From Blastococcus sp. PRF04-17 (GTDB lineage Bacteria; Actinomycetota; Actinomycetes; Mycobacteriales; Geodermatophilaceae): a DNA stretch of 64,000 bases. The position numbers and the translations under genes were made by a program. Below are positions 17,520 through 27,016 of the stretch, one piece after another. The notes below the pieces were generated by a model, which saw only the letters and a list, made by a program, of their open reading frames with translations, was not told where the DNA came from and did no database searches. The number at the start of each line of letters is the position of its first letter. Position 1 is the stretch's first letter. The stretch is from assembly GCF_023016265.1 (NCBI RefSeq), contig NZ_CP095412.1:186001-250000 (forward strand). The letters are read 5' to 3'.

Positions 17520-18602
17520 ATGGACGCATCCGCTCGGCCCGTTCCCTCTCCGCGCGACCTCTTCTCGGTCCGCCTCTCGCGGACTGCCGAGATCGCCGCC
17601 GCACTGCCCCAGCTGCTCGGCTTCCGGCCCCGCGAGTCACTGGTGCTGGTGGCCCTGGCCGAGCCGGACGGAGGGCGGGTCGGGCTCACCGTGCGCGTGG
17701 ACCTCCCGCCGGAGGACGACGCGCCGGCCGTCGCCCGCCTGCTGGCGGAGAAGGTCTGCACCGACGATCCGCGCGGCGTGGTGGTGGCGGTGGTCTCCGA
17801 CGACCCGGACGACGTCAGCGGCGGCCCGGACCTCCCGCACCGGCGGCTGGTGTGGGAGGTGGTGACGGCTCTCGCCCGACACTCCGTGGTCGTGCCCGAG
17901 ACGCTGCTGGTGCGGGCGGGCCGGTGGTGGTCCTACGACTGTCCGCGGCCGTGTTGCGAGCCGGGCGAGGGGACGCCGCTGCCGCACGGGGTGACGGCCC
18001 TGGAGGCGGCCGCGGTGGTCGACGGCACCGCTGTGGCCGGCAGCCGGGAGGAGCTGGCCGGCCGGCTCGGGTGGCCGCCCGGATCCGACCGGAGGGCGAT
18101 GGCCCGCGTCAGCACGCGGATCGCGGGCGAGTGCGCGGCGGCCATCGCCGAGCACGGGTTCGACGCCTTCGCGGAGGCCTCGTGGAACGCGGTGACCGCG
18201 GCGCTCGCCCGGTGCCGCCCGCAGGCGGCCGCGCCCGTCCTCTCCGACGACGACGTCGCCCGCATCCTGTGGGGGCTGCGCGACGTCGCCGTCCGCGACC
18301 GCGCCCTGGAACTGGCCCTGGGCCCGGACGCCCCGGCCGCGGAGCTGCTCTGGACCGAGTGCACACGGCGTGGCCTCGCACCGCTGGACGCGGCACCGGC
18401 CACCCTGCTCGCCGTCAGCGCGTGGCTGCGGGGTGACGGCGCGATGGCCAACATCGCCCTCGCGCGGGCCCTCGACAGCCGTCCGGACTACGTCCTCGCC
18501 ACGTTGCTGGCCGAGGGGCTTGCGCGGTGCCTGCCGCCCACCGAGCTGCGCACGATGATCCGGGCCTCGCTCGACGGCTGCGGTGTCGACCGTGTCCGCT
18601 GA
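17520..18602 (+). CDS. DUF4192 family protein
   Basis: A 360-residue protein of the actinobacterial DUF4192 family. Typical features are SPRDLFSVRLSRTAEIAAALPQ at the start, LLGFRPRESLVLVAL, a central RAGRWWSYDCPRPCCEPGEG with clustered cysteines near residues 140-155, and a C-terminal helical region of TPR-like character (LLAVSAWLRGDGAMANIALARAL). No biochemical role is known to me. The two or three closely spaced Cys could bind a metal (inference). The 116 bases upstream hold two near-repeats of CCGCCTCCGCCGTCCACA. The gene converges with the S9 peptidase gene, leaving a 12-bp gap. Confidence 0.85.
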   Translation: MDASARPVPSPRDLFSVRLSRTAEIAAALPQLLGFRPRESLVLVALAEPDGGRVGLTVRVDLPPEDDAPAVARLLAEKVCTDDPRGVVVAVVSDDPDDVSGGPDLPHRRLVWEVVTALARHSVVVPETLLVRAGRWWSYDCPRPCCEPGEGTPLPHGVTALEAAAVVDGTAVAGSREELAGRLGWPPGSDRRAMARVSTRIAGECAAAIAEHGFDAFAEASWNAVTAALARCRPQAAAPVLSDDDVARILWGLRDVAVRDRALELALGPDAPAAELLWTECTRRGLAPLDAAPATLLAVSAWLRGDGAMANIALARALDSRPDYVLATLLAEGLARCLPPTELRTMIRASLDGCGVDRVR

Positions 18603-18614
18603 GCTGCCGGCCGG

Positions 18615-20691
18615 TCAGACCAGCTCGGGCCGCTGCCATTCCTCTCCGAGCACGTGCTCGGCCAGGAAGGCCAGCACCGTCTCGTACCAGACGATCGAGT
18701 TGCCGGGCGTGAGCACCCAGTGGTTCTCGTCGGGGAAGTAGAGGAACTTCGACGGGACCCCGCGCTTCTGCAGGTCGTACCAGAGGCGCAGCCCCTCGCC
18801 GATCGGCACCCGGTAGTCCTTGTCCCCGTGGATGACGAGCATCGGCGTCCGGATGGCGTCGGCGAAGCGGTGCGGCGAGTTCTGCTCGTACCGCTTCGGC
18901 TCGTGCAGCGGGTCGCCCCACTCCTTCTCCCAGAAGTAGCCCGCGTCCGTCGTCCCCGTGAACGCGTCGAGGTCCCACAGGCTGGCGTGGGTGACGATCG
19001 CCTTGAAGCGCGCGGTCTGGGTGGCGATCCAGTTGGCCATGTAGCCGCCGAAGGAGCCGCCCATCGCCGCGGTGCGCGTCTGGTCGATCTCCGGCAACTG
19101 CTCGGCGGCGTCGACGGCGGCCATCAGGTCGGTGTAGGGCGCGCCACCCCACTCGCCCCAGCCGCGCCGCACGAAGTCCAGCCCGAACCCCTGGGAGAGC
19201 GCGGGGTTGGGCAGCAGGACGGCGTAGCCGCGCGCGGCCAGCACCCAGGGGCACCAGCGCCAGGACCAGGAGTTCCAGCTCATCAGCGGCCCCCGTGCAC
19301 CCAAAGCACCAGCGGCACGGGAGTGTCGGCGGAGGCTCCCTCGGGCAGCACCAGCCAGGACTGGACCTCCGCCCCGTCGGAGGCGGTGGCGCGCAGTTCC
19401 CGCAGCGTTCCGGGCAGCGGGCCCAGCGTGCCGGGGCTCGGCAGCACGGGCGGGTCCTGGAGTTCGGCGGTCGGGTCCAGACGCACGGGCACCGACGGGG
19501 TGTCGTAGCCCGAGCGCAGGGCGTAGAGGGCGCTGCCGTCCCGCGCCACCTGCAGCTCGCTGTAGGCGCCGTCCGCGGTCAGCCGGACCGGCGCGCCGCC
19601 CGAGACGGGCACCCGGAAGATCGCGTGCCGGCCGTCGTCGTCGGCCAGGAAGTAGACCGCCGAGCCGTCGGCGCTGAACTGCGGGGCGCTGGGCCACCGG
19701 TCGAAGCCCGCGGTCAGCTCCCGTGCCGCGCCACCGGCCACGTCGACCAGCAGGAGCGTGTAGTCCGGCGGGTCGGTGTAGGTGGGCAGCGACTCCCGGA
19801 CGCACACGACGGTCCCCCCGTCGGGGGAGAACCGGGCGGCGTACACGTCGGCGAGCGGGTCGTCGACGAGGGGCCGGGTCTCCCCGCTGGCGGTCTCGGT
19901 CAGCACGATCCGCGACCGGCGTCCGGCGGGTCCGTCGGGTACCTCCTCGACGCGGACCAGCAGCCGGCCGTCGGGGGAGAGCCGGAACTCCTCGCCCGAC
20001 CCGCTCGGCGGTCCGGCATCCGGGGTCAGGTCGCGCAGGCCGACCGGCTCGCCGCCCAGCGGGGACTCCTCCGCGGGGAGCTGGCCGGCCCAGAACACGT
20101 GCGGCACGGCGGGGCCGAGGTCGTGGTCCCAGTACCGGACGGGGTAGGCCTCGTGCAGGATCGCCGACACCCCGGCGTCGTTGCGCTTCTTGCGTCGTTC
20201 CTCGTCCGCCTCGGGATCCGACCCGCCGCGCATCGTGGACGAGCCGACGGCCACGTCCCCCGATCCGCTGGCCACGGCGAAGGAGCTGATGCCGCCCGGC
20301 GGCTCAGCACCGGACGCGCCTCACCGCCGCCGGGCGGCAGGCTCCACAGCGCCGGCTTCGGGTCGCCGTCGTCCTTCGATCCGGGGTCGGGCCGGGCGGA
20401 GGTGAACAGCAGGGACCCGTCGGGCGCCCACGCCGGGGAGGACTCGCCGGGTGCGCTGCGGGTCAGTCGCCGGGCCGGGCGCCGCCCCTCCGGATCGACC
20501 TCCCAGAGCGCCGACTGCCACTTCTTCTTCTCGGGGTCGAGCGTCACGACCGAGACGGCCAGCCGCGCGCCGTCGGCGGACAGTGCCAGCGCGCCGATAC
20601 GCGGGATCGCCACGTACTCGGCGAGGGAGGAGAAGGGGCTGGAGGCGGCGCCGTCGCTGGACGCGCCGGGAGCGGAGGCGGGCTGGCTCAC
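18615..20691 (-). CDS. S9 family (prolyl oligopeptidase-like) peptidase, frame broken twice
   Basis: A serine peptidase of about 692 residues when restored. The N-terminal half is a beta-propeller-like series (LALSADGARLAVSV, RLSPDGRLLVRV, ARFSPDGGTVVCV). The C-terminal alpha/beta hydrolase domain has nucleophile motif GGSFGGYMA, Asp in VIHGDKDYRVP and His in DENHWVL. The reading frame needs one extra base near 20295-20297 and one in the C-run 19290-19294 (VLWVHGG then PLMSWNSW). No signal peptide is visible, so it is probably cytoplasmic and cuts peptides. The GTG at 20691 is followed by SQPASAPG. The breaks are probably sequence errors, since all domains are intact. Confidence 0.82.
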
Positions 20692-20858
20692 CGATGGCTT
20701 CTCTCAAGCTCGCAGGAGGGAGGGAGTCGCGGGCCACACTAGTGACCTCCGCCGGGTCGCCCACCACCAATCTCCGCCCGACGACCGCCCGCCGCCCGTC
20801 GGTCAGCGGGTCATCGGCCGGGACGCGCAGCACCTCGACCCGGGCTCCGGCCAGGAGG

Positions 20859-21596
20859 TCACGCCTGGACGGCGTCGGCGGCCGCCTCGAGCGGCGTCAG
20901 GTCCTCGTCGGCGGCGGTGACGAAGACGTGGGCGGCGACGCCGGCGGGCAGCGGCCGGCCGTCGAGGCTCACGGTGCCCTCGACCAGGCGCGCCTCCATC
21001 GTGGCGCCCGGCCGCACGCCGTGGTCGGCGAGCCGGCGCAGCAGCTCGGCGTTCTCCTGCAGCTGCTCGCTGATCCGGCGGATGGTCACCGTCCGGCCCT
21101 CCGCGGTCGCGGTGGTGCTCAGCAGGGTGAGCGAGTCGAGCACGACCGACGTCTCCCCACCGAGCGCCTCGTCGCCGCCGCGCAGCGCGTCCAGGCCGGG
21201 GATGGGGTTGCCGAAGGGGGAGACCGAGGGGTTGCCGAGCAGCGTCAGCAGCTTGCGCTCGACCGCCTCGCTCATCACGTGTTCCCAGCGGCACGCCTCC
21301 TCGTGCACGTCGGCGTAGTCCAGCCCGATGACGTCCACCAGCAGGCACTCGGCCAGCCGGTGCTTGCGCATGACCGCGGTCGCCAGCTGGCGCCCCTCCG
21401 CGGACAGCTGCAGGTGCCGGTCGCCCTCGACGGTCAGCAGGCCGTCGCGCTCCATGCGCGCCACCGTCTGGCTCACGGTGGGACCGCTCTGGTGCAGCCG
21501 TTCCGCGATGCGTGCCCGCAGCGGGACGATCCCCTCTTCCTCCAGCTCGAAGATCGTCCGGAGGTACATCTCGGTGGTGTCGATGAGGTCGTTCAC
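20859..21596 (-). CDS. DtxR/IdeR-family metal-dependent regulator
   Basis: A 245-residue metalloregulator. The winged helix is DTTEMYLRTIFELEEEGI, then RLHQSGPTVSQTVARMERDG (residues 6-55). The dimer and metal domain contains HRLAECLLVDVIGL and HEEACRWEHVMSEAVE, with the Glu, Cys and His ligands of DtxR/IdeR. An SH3-like FeoA domain ends the protein (residues about 155-235). It should repress iron-uptake genes when Fe(II) is bound; a Mn(II) role is less likely because the Cys ligand is present. The start is GTG with GGAGGGATACCT upstream. It is divergent from acuC and near the SigB-like gene, as in mycobacteria. The 167 bases between its stop and the S9 gene show nothing recognisable. Confidence 0.88.
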   Translation of the reverse strand: MNDLIDTTEMYLRTIFELEEEGIVPLRARIAERLHQSGPTVSQTVARMERDGLLTVEGDRHLQLSAEGRQLATAVMRKHRLAECLLVDVIGLDYADVHEEACRWEHVMSEAVERKLLTLLGNPSVSPFGNPIPGLDALRGGDEALGGETSVVLDSLTLLSTTATAEGRTVTIRRISEQLQENAELLRRLADHGVRPGATMEARLVEGTVSLDGRPLPAGVAAHVFVTAADEDLTPLEAAADAVQA

Positions 21597-21758
21597 AGGT
21601 ATCCCTCCGTGTCTGCGCCGAGTCTACGGGGAGGCCCTGGTGACCTGGTCAGCCGGACGGGTGGTCTCCGGAACCGGCCTCGGAACGGCAGCAGGTAGCG
21701 TCCGAGGGGTGTCCGGGCGCGTGCTCCGGCCCGGTTCCACGACAGGCGAGGAGGCCCC

Positions 21759-22940
21759 GTGAGCGACTCGATCGCGGTCGTCTGGGACGACTCCCTGCTC
21801 GGCTACACCATGGGCGGGGACCACCCGCTCCACCCGGTCCGGCTCGATCTCACGATGCGGCTGGCCGACAGCCTGGGGGTGCTGACCACCGACCGGCTGG
21901 ACGTGGTCCGGCCGACGCCGGCGGACGCCGACCTGCTGACCCTGGTGCACGACCCGGCGTACCTCGAGGCGGTGAAGCGGGCGCCCGGCGACCCGTCGGT
22001 GGGGCACGGGCTCGGCACGGCCGACAATCCGGTCTTCGAAGGCATGTACGACGCCGCCGCGCTGATCACCGGCGGCAGCGTCCTCGCCGCCCAGCGGGTC
22101 CACGCGGGTACCGCCCAGCACGCGGTGAACATCTCCGGCGGACTGCACCACGCCATGCGCGACGCCGCGTCCGGCTTCTGCGTCTTCAACGACGCCGCGG
22201 TCGCCATCGCCTGGCTCCTCGGCCAGGGCTACGAGCGGATCGCCTACGTCGACCTCGACGTGCACCACGGCGACGGCGTCCAGGCGGCGTTCTACACCGA
22301 CCCGCGGGTGCTGACGGTGAGCATCCACCAGACGCCCCTGACGCTCTTCCCCGGCACCGGCTTCCCCGAGGAGACGGGCGACCCGGACACGGCTCTCGGC
22401 AGCGCGGTCAACCTGGCGCTGCCCAACGGCACCGACGACTCCGCGTGGCTGCGCGCGTTCACCGCCGTCGTCCCGAGCGTGCTCCGGGCCTTCCAGCCGC
22501 AGATCCTGGTGACCCAGTGCGGGTGCGATGCCCACCACGAGGACCCGCTCGCCGATCTCGGGCTCACCGTCGACGGGCAGCGCGCCAGCTACCGGGCGAT
22601 GCACGAGCTGGCCCACGAGCTGTGCGACGGGCGCTGGGTGGTGCTGGGCGGCGGCGGCTACGGGCTGGTGCGGTGCGTGCCCCGTGCCTGGACCCACCTG
22701 ATCGCCGAGGTGAGCGGCGACCCGGTCGACCCGCAGACCGAGATCCCCGAGTCCTGGCGCGACGACGTCGTCCGCCGGGGACTGCGCGCCCGGCCGCCCA
22801 CGCACATGACCGAGGGCGGCTACACCGGCTTCTCCCGGTGGGATCCCTTCACCGAGTCCCGCGTCGACCGGGCCGTCATGCGGACCCGCCGCGCGTCCTT
22901 CCCCTACTTCGGCCTCGACCCGGACGACCCTCGTGACTGA
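21759..22940 (+). CDS. acuC: Acetoin utilisation protein AcuC, class I histone-deacetylase fold
   Basis: A 393-residue zinc-dependent lysine deacylase. Active-site motifs are intact: GGLHHAMRDAASGFCVFND with the His-His pair near residue 128, DLDVHHGDG with zinc ligands near residues 167-172, GCDAHHEDPLADL with the third ligand, and GGGGYG. In Bacillus, AcuC removes acetyl groups from acetyl-CoA synthetase. The GTG at 21759 follows CGAGGAGG. The downstream gene encodes a GNAT/acyl-CoA-synthetase fusion, which makes a writer and eraser pair likely. A TAGCGT at 21696 is a possible -10. The stop is followed within 2 bases by a dispersed palindrome. Confidence 0.92.
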   Translation: MSDSIAVVWDDSLLGYTMGGDHPLHPVRLDLTMRLADSLGVLTTDRLDVVRPTPADADLLTLVHDPAYLEAVKRAPGDPSVGHGLGTADNPVFEGMYDAAALITGGSVLAAQRVHAGTAQHAVNISGGLHHAMRDAASGFCVFNDAAVAIAWLLGQGYERIAYVDLDVHHGDGVQAAFYTDPRVLTVSIHQTPLTLFPGTGFPEETGDPDTALGSAVNLALPNGTDDSAWLRAFTAVVPSVLRAFQPQILVTQCGCDAHHEDPLADLGLTVDGQRASYRAMHELAHELCDGRWVVLGGGGYGLVRCVPRAWTHLIAEVSGDPVDPQTEIPESWRDDVVRRGLRARPPTHMTEGGYTGFSRWDPFTESRVDRAVMRTRRASFPYFGLDPDDPRD

Positions 22941-22941
22941 T

Positions 22942-22999
22942 AAAGGACCCCTCTTCCCCCACCGCTCGCAAGCTCGCAGCGGGCCCCTGAAGAGGGGCC
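22942..22999 (+). repeat. Palindromic element copy A3, after the acuC stop
   Basis: A 58-bp copy with outer arms CCCCTCTTC/GAAGAGGGG and loop CTCGCAAGCTCG. It begins one base after the acuC TGA and fills the space in which the next gene should start. Its C-run is five long, whereas the related copies at 45288, 48460 and 56214 have six. Confidence 0.85.
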
Positions 23000-23051
23000 T
23001 CAGCCGCCGCCGCACTGGGAGGCCGACATCGTCGCCGCCGACGGCGGCACC

Positions 23052-25661
23052 GTGCACCTGCGGCCGATCTGTCCCGAGGACGCCGACGGCATCAACGGGC
23101 TGATGGAGCGCAGCAGCGACCAGACGCGCTACTACCGCTTCTTCGGCCCGATGAAGAAGCTCTCCGACAAGGACCTGCACCGGTTCACCCACGTCGACCA
23201 CGTCGACCGGGTGGCGTTCGTCGTGCTGCTGGGCGACCAGATCATCGGGGTCGGCCGGTTCGACCGCTATCCCGGCACCGACGACGCGGAGATCGCGTTC
23301 CTCGTCGAGGACGCGCACCAGGGGAGGGGGCTGGGGTCGGTCCTGCTCGAGCACCTGGCGGCCGCCGGCCGCGAGCGGGGGATCAAGAACTTCGTCGCCG
23401 AGGTGCTGGCGCAGAACAGCCGGATGGTCCGGGTCTTCCAGGACGCCGGCTACAAGTCGGAGCGGTCGTTCGAGGACGGCGTCGTCCACCTCAGCTTCCC
23501 GATCGAGCAGACCGAGGACGCCCTCGCCGTCGCCTACGAGCGCGAGCAGCGCAGCGAGTCGCGCTCCATCGCCCGGCTGCTCACCCCCTCGTCGGTCGCC
23601 GTGGTCGGCGCCAGCAACGACGAGGGCAAGATCGGCAACGCGCTGCTCCGCCACCTGTTGGACTACGGCTTCTCCGGCCCGGTCTACCCGGTCAACCCGG
23701 GCGCCCGGCACGTCCGGGGCGTGCCTGCCTACGCCGACATCGAGTCCATACCGGACGACGTGGATCTCGCCGTGCTCGCCGTGCCGGCCGATGAGGTGGC
23801 CGGCGTCGTCGAGGCGTGCCGGCGCAAGCGGGTCCGCGGTCTGGTGGTGGTCTCGGGAGGGTTCGGTGAGACCGGGCCCGAGGGCCGGACCGCCGAGCGG
23901 GAGCTGGTGGCCGCGGCCCGTGCCTCCGGCATGCGGGTCGTCGGCCCGAACTGCCTCGGCATGGTGAACACCGACCCCGATGTCCGGCTCAACGCCAGCC
24001 TGGCGCCGATGATCCCCGGCCGCGGCAGGGTGGGCTTCTTCGCCCAGTCCGGAGCGCTGGGCGTGGCGCTGCTGGAGAACGCGCGCAGCCGCAACCTGGG
24101 CCTGTCCTCGTTCGTCTCCGCCGGGAACCGCGCCGACGTCAGCGGCAACGACCTGCTGCAGTACTGGGCCACCGACCCGGCGACCGAGGTGGTGCTGCTG
24201 CACCTGGAGAGCTTCGGCAACCCGCGGAAGTTCGCCCGCCTGGCGCGCACCGTGGGGCGCACCAAGCCGGTGGTCGCGGTGAAGAGCGGCCGGCACGTCA
24301 GCGTCATCCCCGGGCTGGCCGGCACGTCGGTCGCGGTCCCCGAGCAGTCGGTCGCGGCGCTGTTCGCCTCGGCCGGTGTCATCCGCGTCGAGACGGTGGC
24401 GCAGATGTTCGACGTGGGCGGCCTGCTCGCCCACCAGCCCCTCCCGGCCGGCAAACGCGTCGCGGTGGTCGGCAACTCCACCGCGATCGGCGTCCTGGTC
24501 GCCGACGCGGTGCTCGAAGAGGGCCTGGAGCTCGCCCACGAGGCGCCCGTCGACATCGGCGTGAGCGGCGGTCCGGAGGAGTTCCGCGCCGCGCTGCAGG
24601 CCGCCGTCGACGACGACCGGGTGGACGCCGTCGTCGCGGTGTTCCTGCCGCCGCTCCGGAGCGGCTCCGCCGAGTACGGCCCGGCGTTGCGCGACGTCTC
24701 GGTGCGGTCACCCAAGCCGATCGTGGCCAGCTTCCTGTCCAGCGAGGGCGTCCCGGAGGCGCTCGCCGTCCCGGACGAGGAGGGCATGCCGGCCCGGGGT
24801 TCGGTCCCCTCGTACTCCACGCCCGAGCGGGCGGTGATCGCGCTGGCCAAGGTCGCCGAGTACGCCCGCTGGCGCCGCCGGCCGGTCGGTGAGGTCCCCG
24901 AGCTCCCCGGCGTCGACGAGGCGGCCGGCCGGCAGCTGGTCCGGGCGGTCCTCGCCGACAGCCCCGGTGGCCGGGAGCTCACCGACGAGGAGCTGATCAC
25001 CCTGCTGGCCGCCTACGGGGTGCCGCTGCTGGGCACCCGCACCGTCAGCGACGCCGAAGCGGCCGTCGCGGCGGCCACCGAGATCGGTTACCCGGTCGTG
25101 CTCAAGTCCACCGCCCCGTGGCTGCGGCACCGGTCGGACCTGGGCGGCGTCCGGCTGGACCTGGTGGACGCCGACGCGGTGCGGGCGGCGTTCGCCGCGA
25201 TCCCGTCGGCCGACCCGGTGATCGTGCAGGAGATGGCGGCGCCCGGCGTAGCCACGGTCGTGGAGATCGTCGACGACCCGTCGTTCGGCGCCCTGGTGAG
25301 CTTCGGGCTCGGCGGGGTGGCGACCGACCTGCTCGGCGACCGCGCCTACCGCACGCTGCCGCTGACCGACCTCGACGCCGCCGAGCTCGTCCGCGCTCCG
25401 CGAGCCTTCCCTCTGCTCGACGGCTACCGGGGGTCGGAGCCGGTCGACGTCCCGGCGCTGGAGGACCTGCTGCTGCGCGTCGCCCGGCTGGCCGACGACC
25501 TGCCCGAGGTGCTGCAACTGCGGCTGGAGCCGGTCATCGTGGGGCCGGCCAACGCCTGGCACGGAGGTCGCTCGCTGGTCGTGGCGGGCGGAACCGGATC
25601 CGTCGGCCGCCCCACCGCCCGCGTCGACCCGGGCCCCCGTCGGATGCGTTCTCCCGTCTGA
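23052..25661 (+). CDS. GNAT acetyltransferase fused to NDP-forming acyl-CoA synthetase-like domains (Pat type)
   Basis: A fusion of 869 residues from GTG 23052. Residues 1-160 are a GNAT domain (LRPICPEDADGING, acetyl-CoA loop HQGRGLGSVLLEHL). Residues 180-640 resemble CoA-binding and succinyl-CoA-ligase domains (VAVVGASNDEGKIGNALL, FAQSGALGVALLENARSR, SAGNRADVSGNDLLQYW). The rest is an ATP-grasp domain (GYPVVLKS, VIVQEMA). The catalytic SHTGSLAG of active synthetases is replaced by SVIPGLAGTSV, so the His is lost and ligase activity is doubtful; protein lysine acetylation of the Pat type is more likely. Homologous-looking sequence (PPHWEADIVAADGGT) lies in frame upstream of 23052, so the real start is probably GTG 22933, reading through copy A3 after a one-base correction. 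Confidence 0.85.
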   Translation: MHLRPICPEDADGINGLMERSSDQTRYYRFFGPMKKLSDKDLHRFTHVDHVDRVAFVVLLGDQIIGVGRFDRYPGTDDAEIAFLVEDAHQGRGLGSVLLEHLAAAGRERGIKNFVAEVLAQNSRMVRVFQDAGYKSERSFEDGVVHLSFPIEQTEDALAVAYEREQRSESRSIARLLTPSSVAVVGASNDEGKIGNALLRHLLDYGFSGPVYPVNPGARHVRGVPAYADIESIPDDVDLAVLAVPADEVAGVVEACRRKRVRGLVVVSGGFGETGPEGRTAERELVAAARASGMRVVGPNCLGMVNTDPDVRLNASLAPMIPGRGRVGFFAQSGALGVALLENARSRNLGLSSFVSAGNRADVSGNDLLQYWATDPATEVVLLHLESFGNPRKFARLARTVGRTKPVVAVKSGRHVSVIPGLAGTSVAVPEQSVAALFASAGVIRVETVAQMFDVGGLLAHQPLPAGKRVAVVGNSTAIGVLVADAVLEEGLELAHEAPVDIGVSGGPEEFRAALQAAVDDDRVDAVVAVFLPPLRSGSAEYGPALRDVSVRSPKPIVASFLSSEGVPEALAVPDEEGMPARGSVPSYSTPERAVIALAKVAEYARWRRRPVGEVPELPGVDEAAGRQLVRAVLADSPGGRELTDEELITLLAAYGVPLLGTRTVSDAEAAVAAATEIGYPVVLKSTAPWLRHRSDLGGVRLDLVDADAVRAAFAAIPSADPVIVQEMAAPGVATVVEIVDDPSFGALVSFGLGGVATDLLGDRAYRTLPLTDLDAAELVRAPRAFPLLDGYRGSEPVDVPALEDLLLRVARLADDLPEVLQLRLEPVIVGPANAWHGGRSLVVAGGTGSVGRPTARVDPGPRRMRSPV

Positions 25662-25683
25662 CCGCCGTCCCCCCTCACGAAAA

Positions 25684-25721
25684 CGGGTCCTCCCTCGCCG
25701 TGGACGGTGAGGGAGGACCCG
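25684..25721. terminator. Bidirectional terminator hairpin
   Basis: A 13-bp perfect stem (25684-25696 with 25709-25721), with a further CCG/CGG pair inside, lies between the convergent GNAT fusion gene and the SigB-like gene. It is placed to end transcription from both sides; no U-tract is present. Confidence 0.8.
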
Positions 25722-25752
25722 CGATGATCAGGGAACCTGATCGTCGCTGCGC

Positions 25753-26745
25753 CTACGCCAGGTAGTCGCGCAGGGCGTCGGCCCGCTCCGGGTCGCGGAG
25801 CTTGGCCATCGTCTCCCGCTCGATCTGCCGGACCCGCTCCCGGGACAGGCCGAACTGCTTGCCGATCTGCTCGAGCGTGCGGGGCTGCGACCCGTCGAGA
25901 CCGAAGCGGAGCACGACCACGTCGCGCTCGCGGTCCTCGAGGGTGTTGAGCACGTTCCGGACGTCTCCCTTCATCATCTGGAAGGCGACGGCGTCCTCGG
26001 CCACCGCGGCGTCGGCGTCCTCGATGAAGTCGCCGAGGCGGGACTCCTCGTCGGCGCCGACGGTCTGGTCGAGCGAGACCAGGTCGCGGCTGTACTCCAG
26101 CAGCTCGGTGATGCGCTCCTCGGGCATGTCCAGCTCGAGGCCGAGCTCCTCGGCGGTGGGCTCCCGCTCGAGCTCCTGGTGCATGCGACGACGGGTGCGC
26201 ACCACCTTGTTGACCTGCTCGGCCAGGTGGACGGGCAGCCGGATGGTGCGTCCGGAGTCGGCCATGGCGCGGGTGATGGCCTGCCGGATCCACCAGGTGG
26301 CGTAGGTGGAGAACTTGAAGCCCTTGGTGTAGTCGAACTTCTCGACGGCCCGGATCAGGCCGACGTTGCCCTCCTGGATCAGGTCGAGGAACGTCATGCC
26401 GTGGCCGGTGTAGCGCTTGGCCACCGACACGACCAGGCGCAGGTTCGCCTCGAGCAGGTGGGCCTTGGCGGCCTTGCCGTCGACGGCGAGGGTCTTGTAG
26501 TCGCGCTGACGGGCGGGCGAGAGCCCCTGCTTCTCGGCCAGCAGGCGCTCCGCGTAGAGGCCGGCCTCGATCCGCTTGGCCAGCTCGACCTCCTGCTCGG
26601 CGGTCAGCAGCGCGGTCTTGCCGATGGTGTTGAGGTACACGCGTACGAGGTCGGTCGACACCAGGCCGGTGGTGTCGGGGTCGCGCCGCGTCGAGCGCGA
26701 GCGCACCTCGAGTGCGTCCTGAGGGGAAGCCTGCAGCAGCGTCAC
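25753..26745 (-). CDS. sigB: SigB-like group 2 sigma-70 factor
   Basis: A 330-residue group 2 sigma factor. Region 1.2 is [20 protein letters not shown]. Region 2 holds [17 protein letters not shown], the core-binding [20 protein letters not shown] and the -10-melting [17 protein letters not shown]. Region 3 is [17 protein letters not shown]. Region 4 includes [15 protein letters not shown] and the helix-turn-helix [20 protein letters not shown]. It lacks the acidic N-terminus of the principal sigma factor at 42.8 kb, so it is the SigB/HrdD-type paralogue. GTG 26745 gives TLLQASPQ at the N-terminus; an ATG at 26781 is also in frame. A SigH-type promoter lies about 110-140 bp upstream. IdeR and Dtd are neighbours. 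Confidence 0.9.
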   Translation of the reverse strand: MTLLQASPQDALEVRSRSTRRDPDTTGLVSTDLVRVYLNTIGKTALLTAEQEVELAKRIEAGLYAERLLAEKQGLSPARQRDYKTLAVDGKAAKAHLLEANLRLVVSVAKRYTGHGMTFLDLIQEGNVGLIRAVEKFDYTKGFKFSTYATWWIRQAITRAMADSGRTIRLPVHLAEQVNKVVRTRRRMHQELEREPTAEELGLELDMPEERITELLEYSRDLVSLDQTVGADEESRLGDFIEDADAAVAEDAVAFQMMKGDVRNVLNTLEDRERDVVVLRFGLDGSQPRTLEQIGKQFGLSRERVRQIERETMAKLRDPERADALRDYLA

Positions 26746-26889
26746 GATGTGTCTTCGTCCTTGCCTTCGATTCGGATGCATCCGTCCCGTCCCCGATGAC
26801 GGCGCCGACGCATCCAGGCGTCGAGTGCGGGGCTCCGGGGTCTCCGGACCGGCCGCTCGCTCTTCTGTCCGATGTGGTACGCCCTGTCC

Positions 26890-26915
26890 AACGGCGAGGA
26901 CGGGGGCGCTGTTCC
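26890..26915 (-). promoter_or_regulatory. SigH/SigR-type promoter upstream of the SigB-like gene
   Basis: On the minus strand GGAAC (26911-26915) is followed after 18 bases by GTT (26890-26892), matching the SigH/SigR consensus GGAAY-N18/19-GTT. Transcription would start near 26883, leaving a leader of about 100-140 bases before the sigma gene. This fits known control of sigB by SigH and hrdD by SigR in other actinobacteria. Confidence 0.6.
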
Positions 26916-27016
26916 GCGAACGCCCGGTTCACAGCAAACGGACAGGGAGTGTCTTCCGTCACCCGCAATACCCACTGGGGGCGGTTCGTCACCCACGAAT
27001 TCCGCAGCTGTGATTC

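Noticed and set aside
20700-20740. A seventh copy of the dispersed palindrome (AAGCTCGCAGGAGG)
   Set aside because: Only the loop-like part matches; no complementary arms are present on either side.
21624-24539. A 971-codon open frame on the minus strand over acuC and the GNAT fusion gene
   Set aside because: It has no recognisable domain and lies fully antisense to two genes with clear catalytic motifs. Long antisense frames are expected in DNA this rich in G and C.
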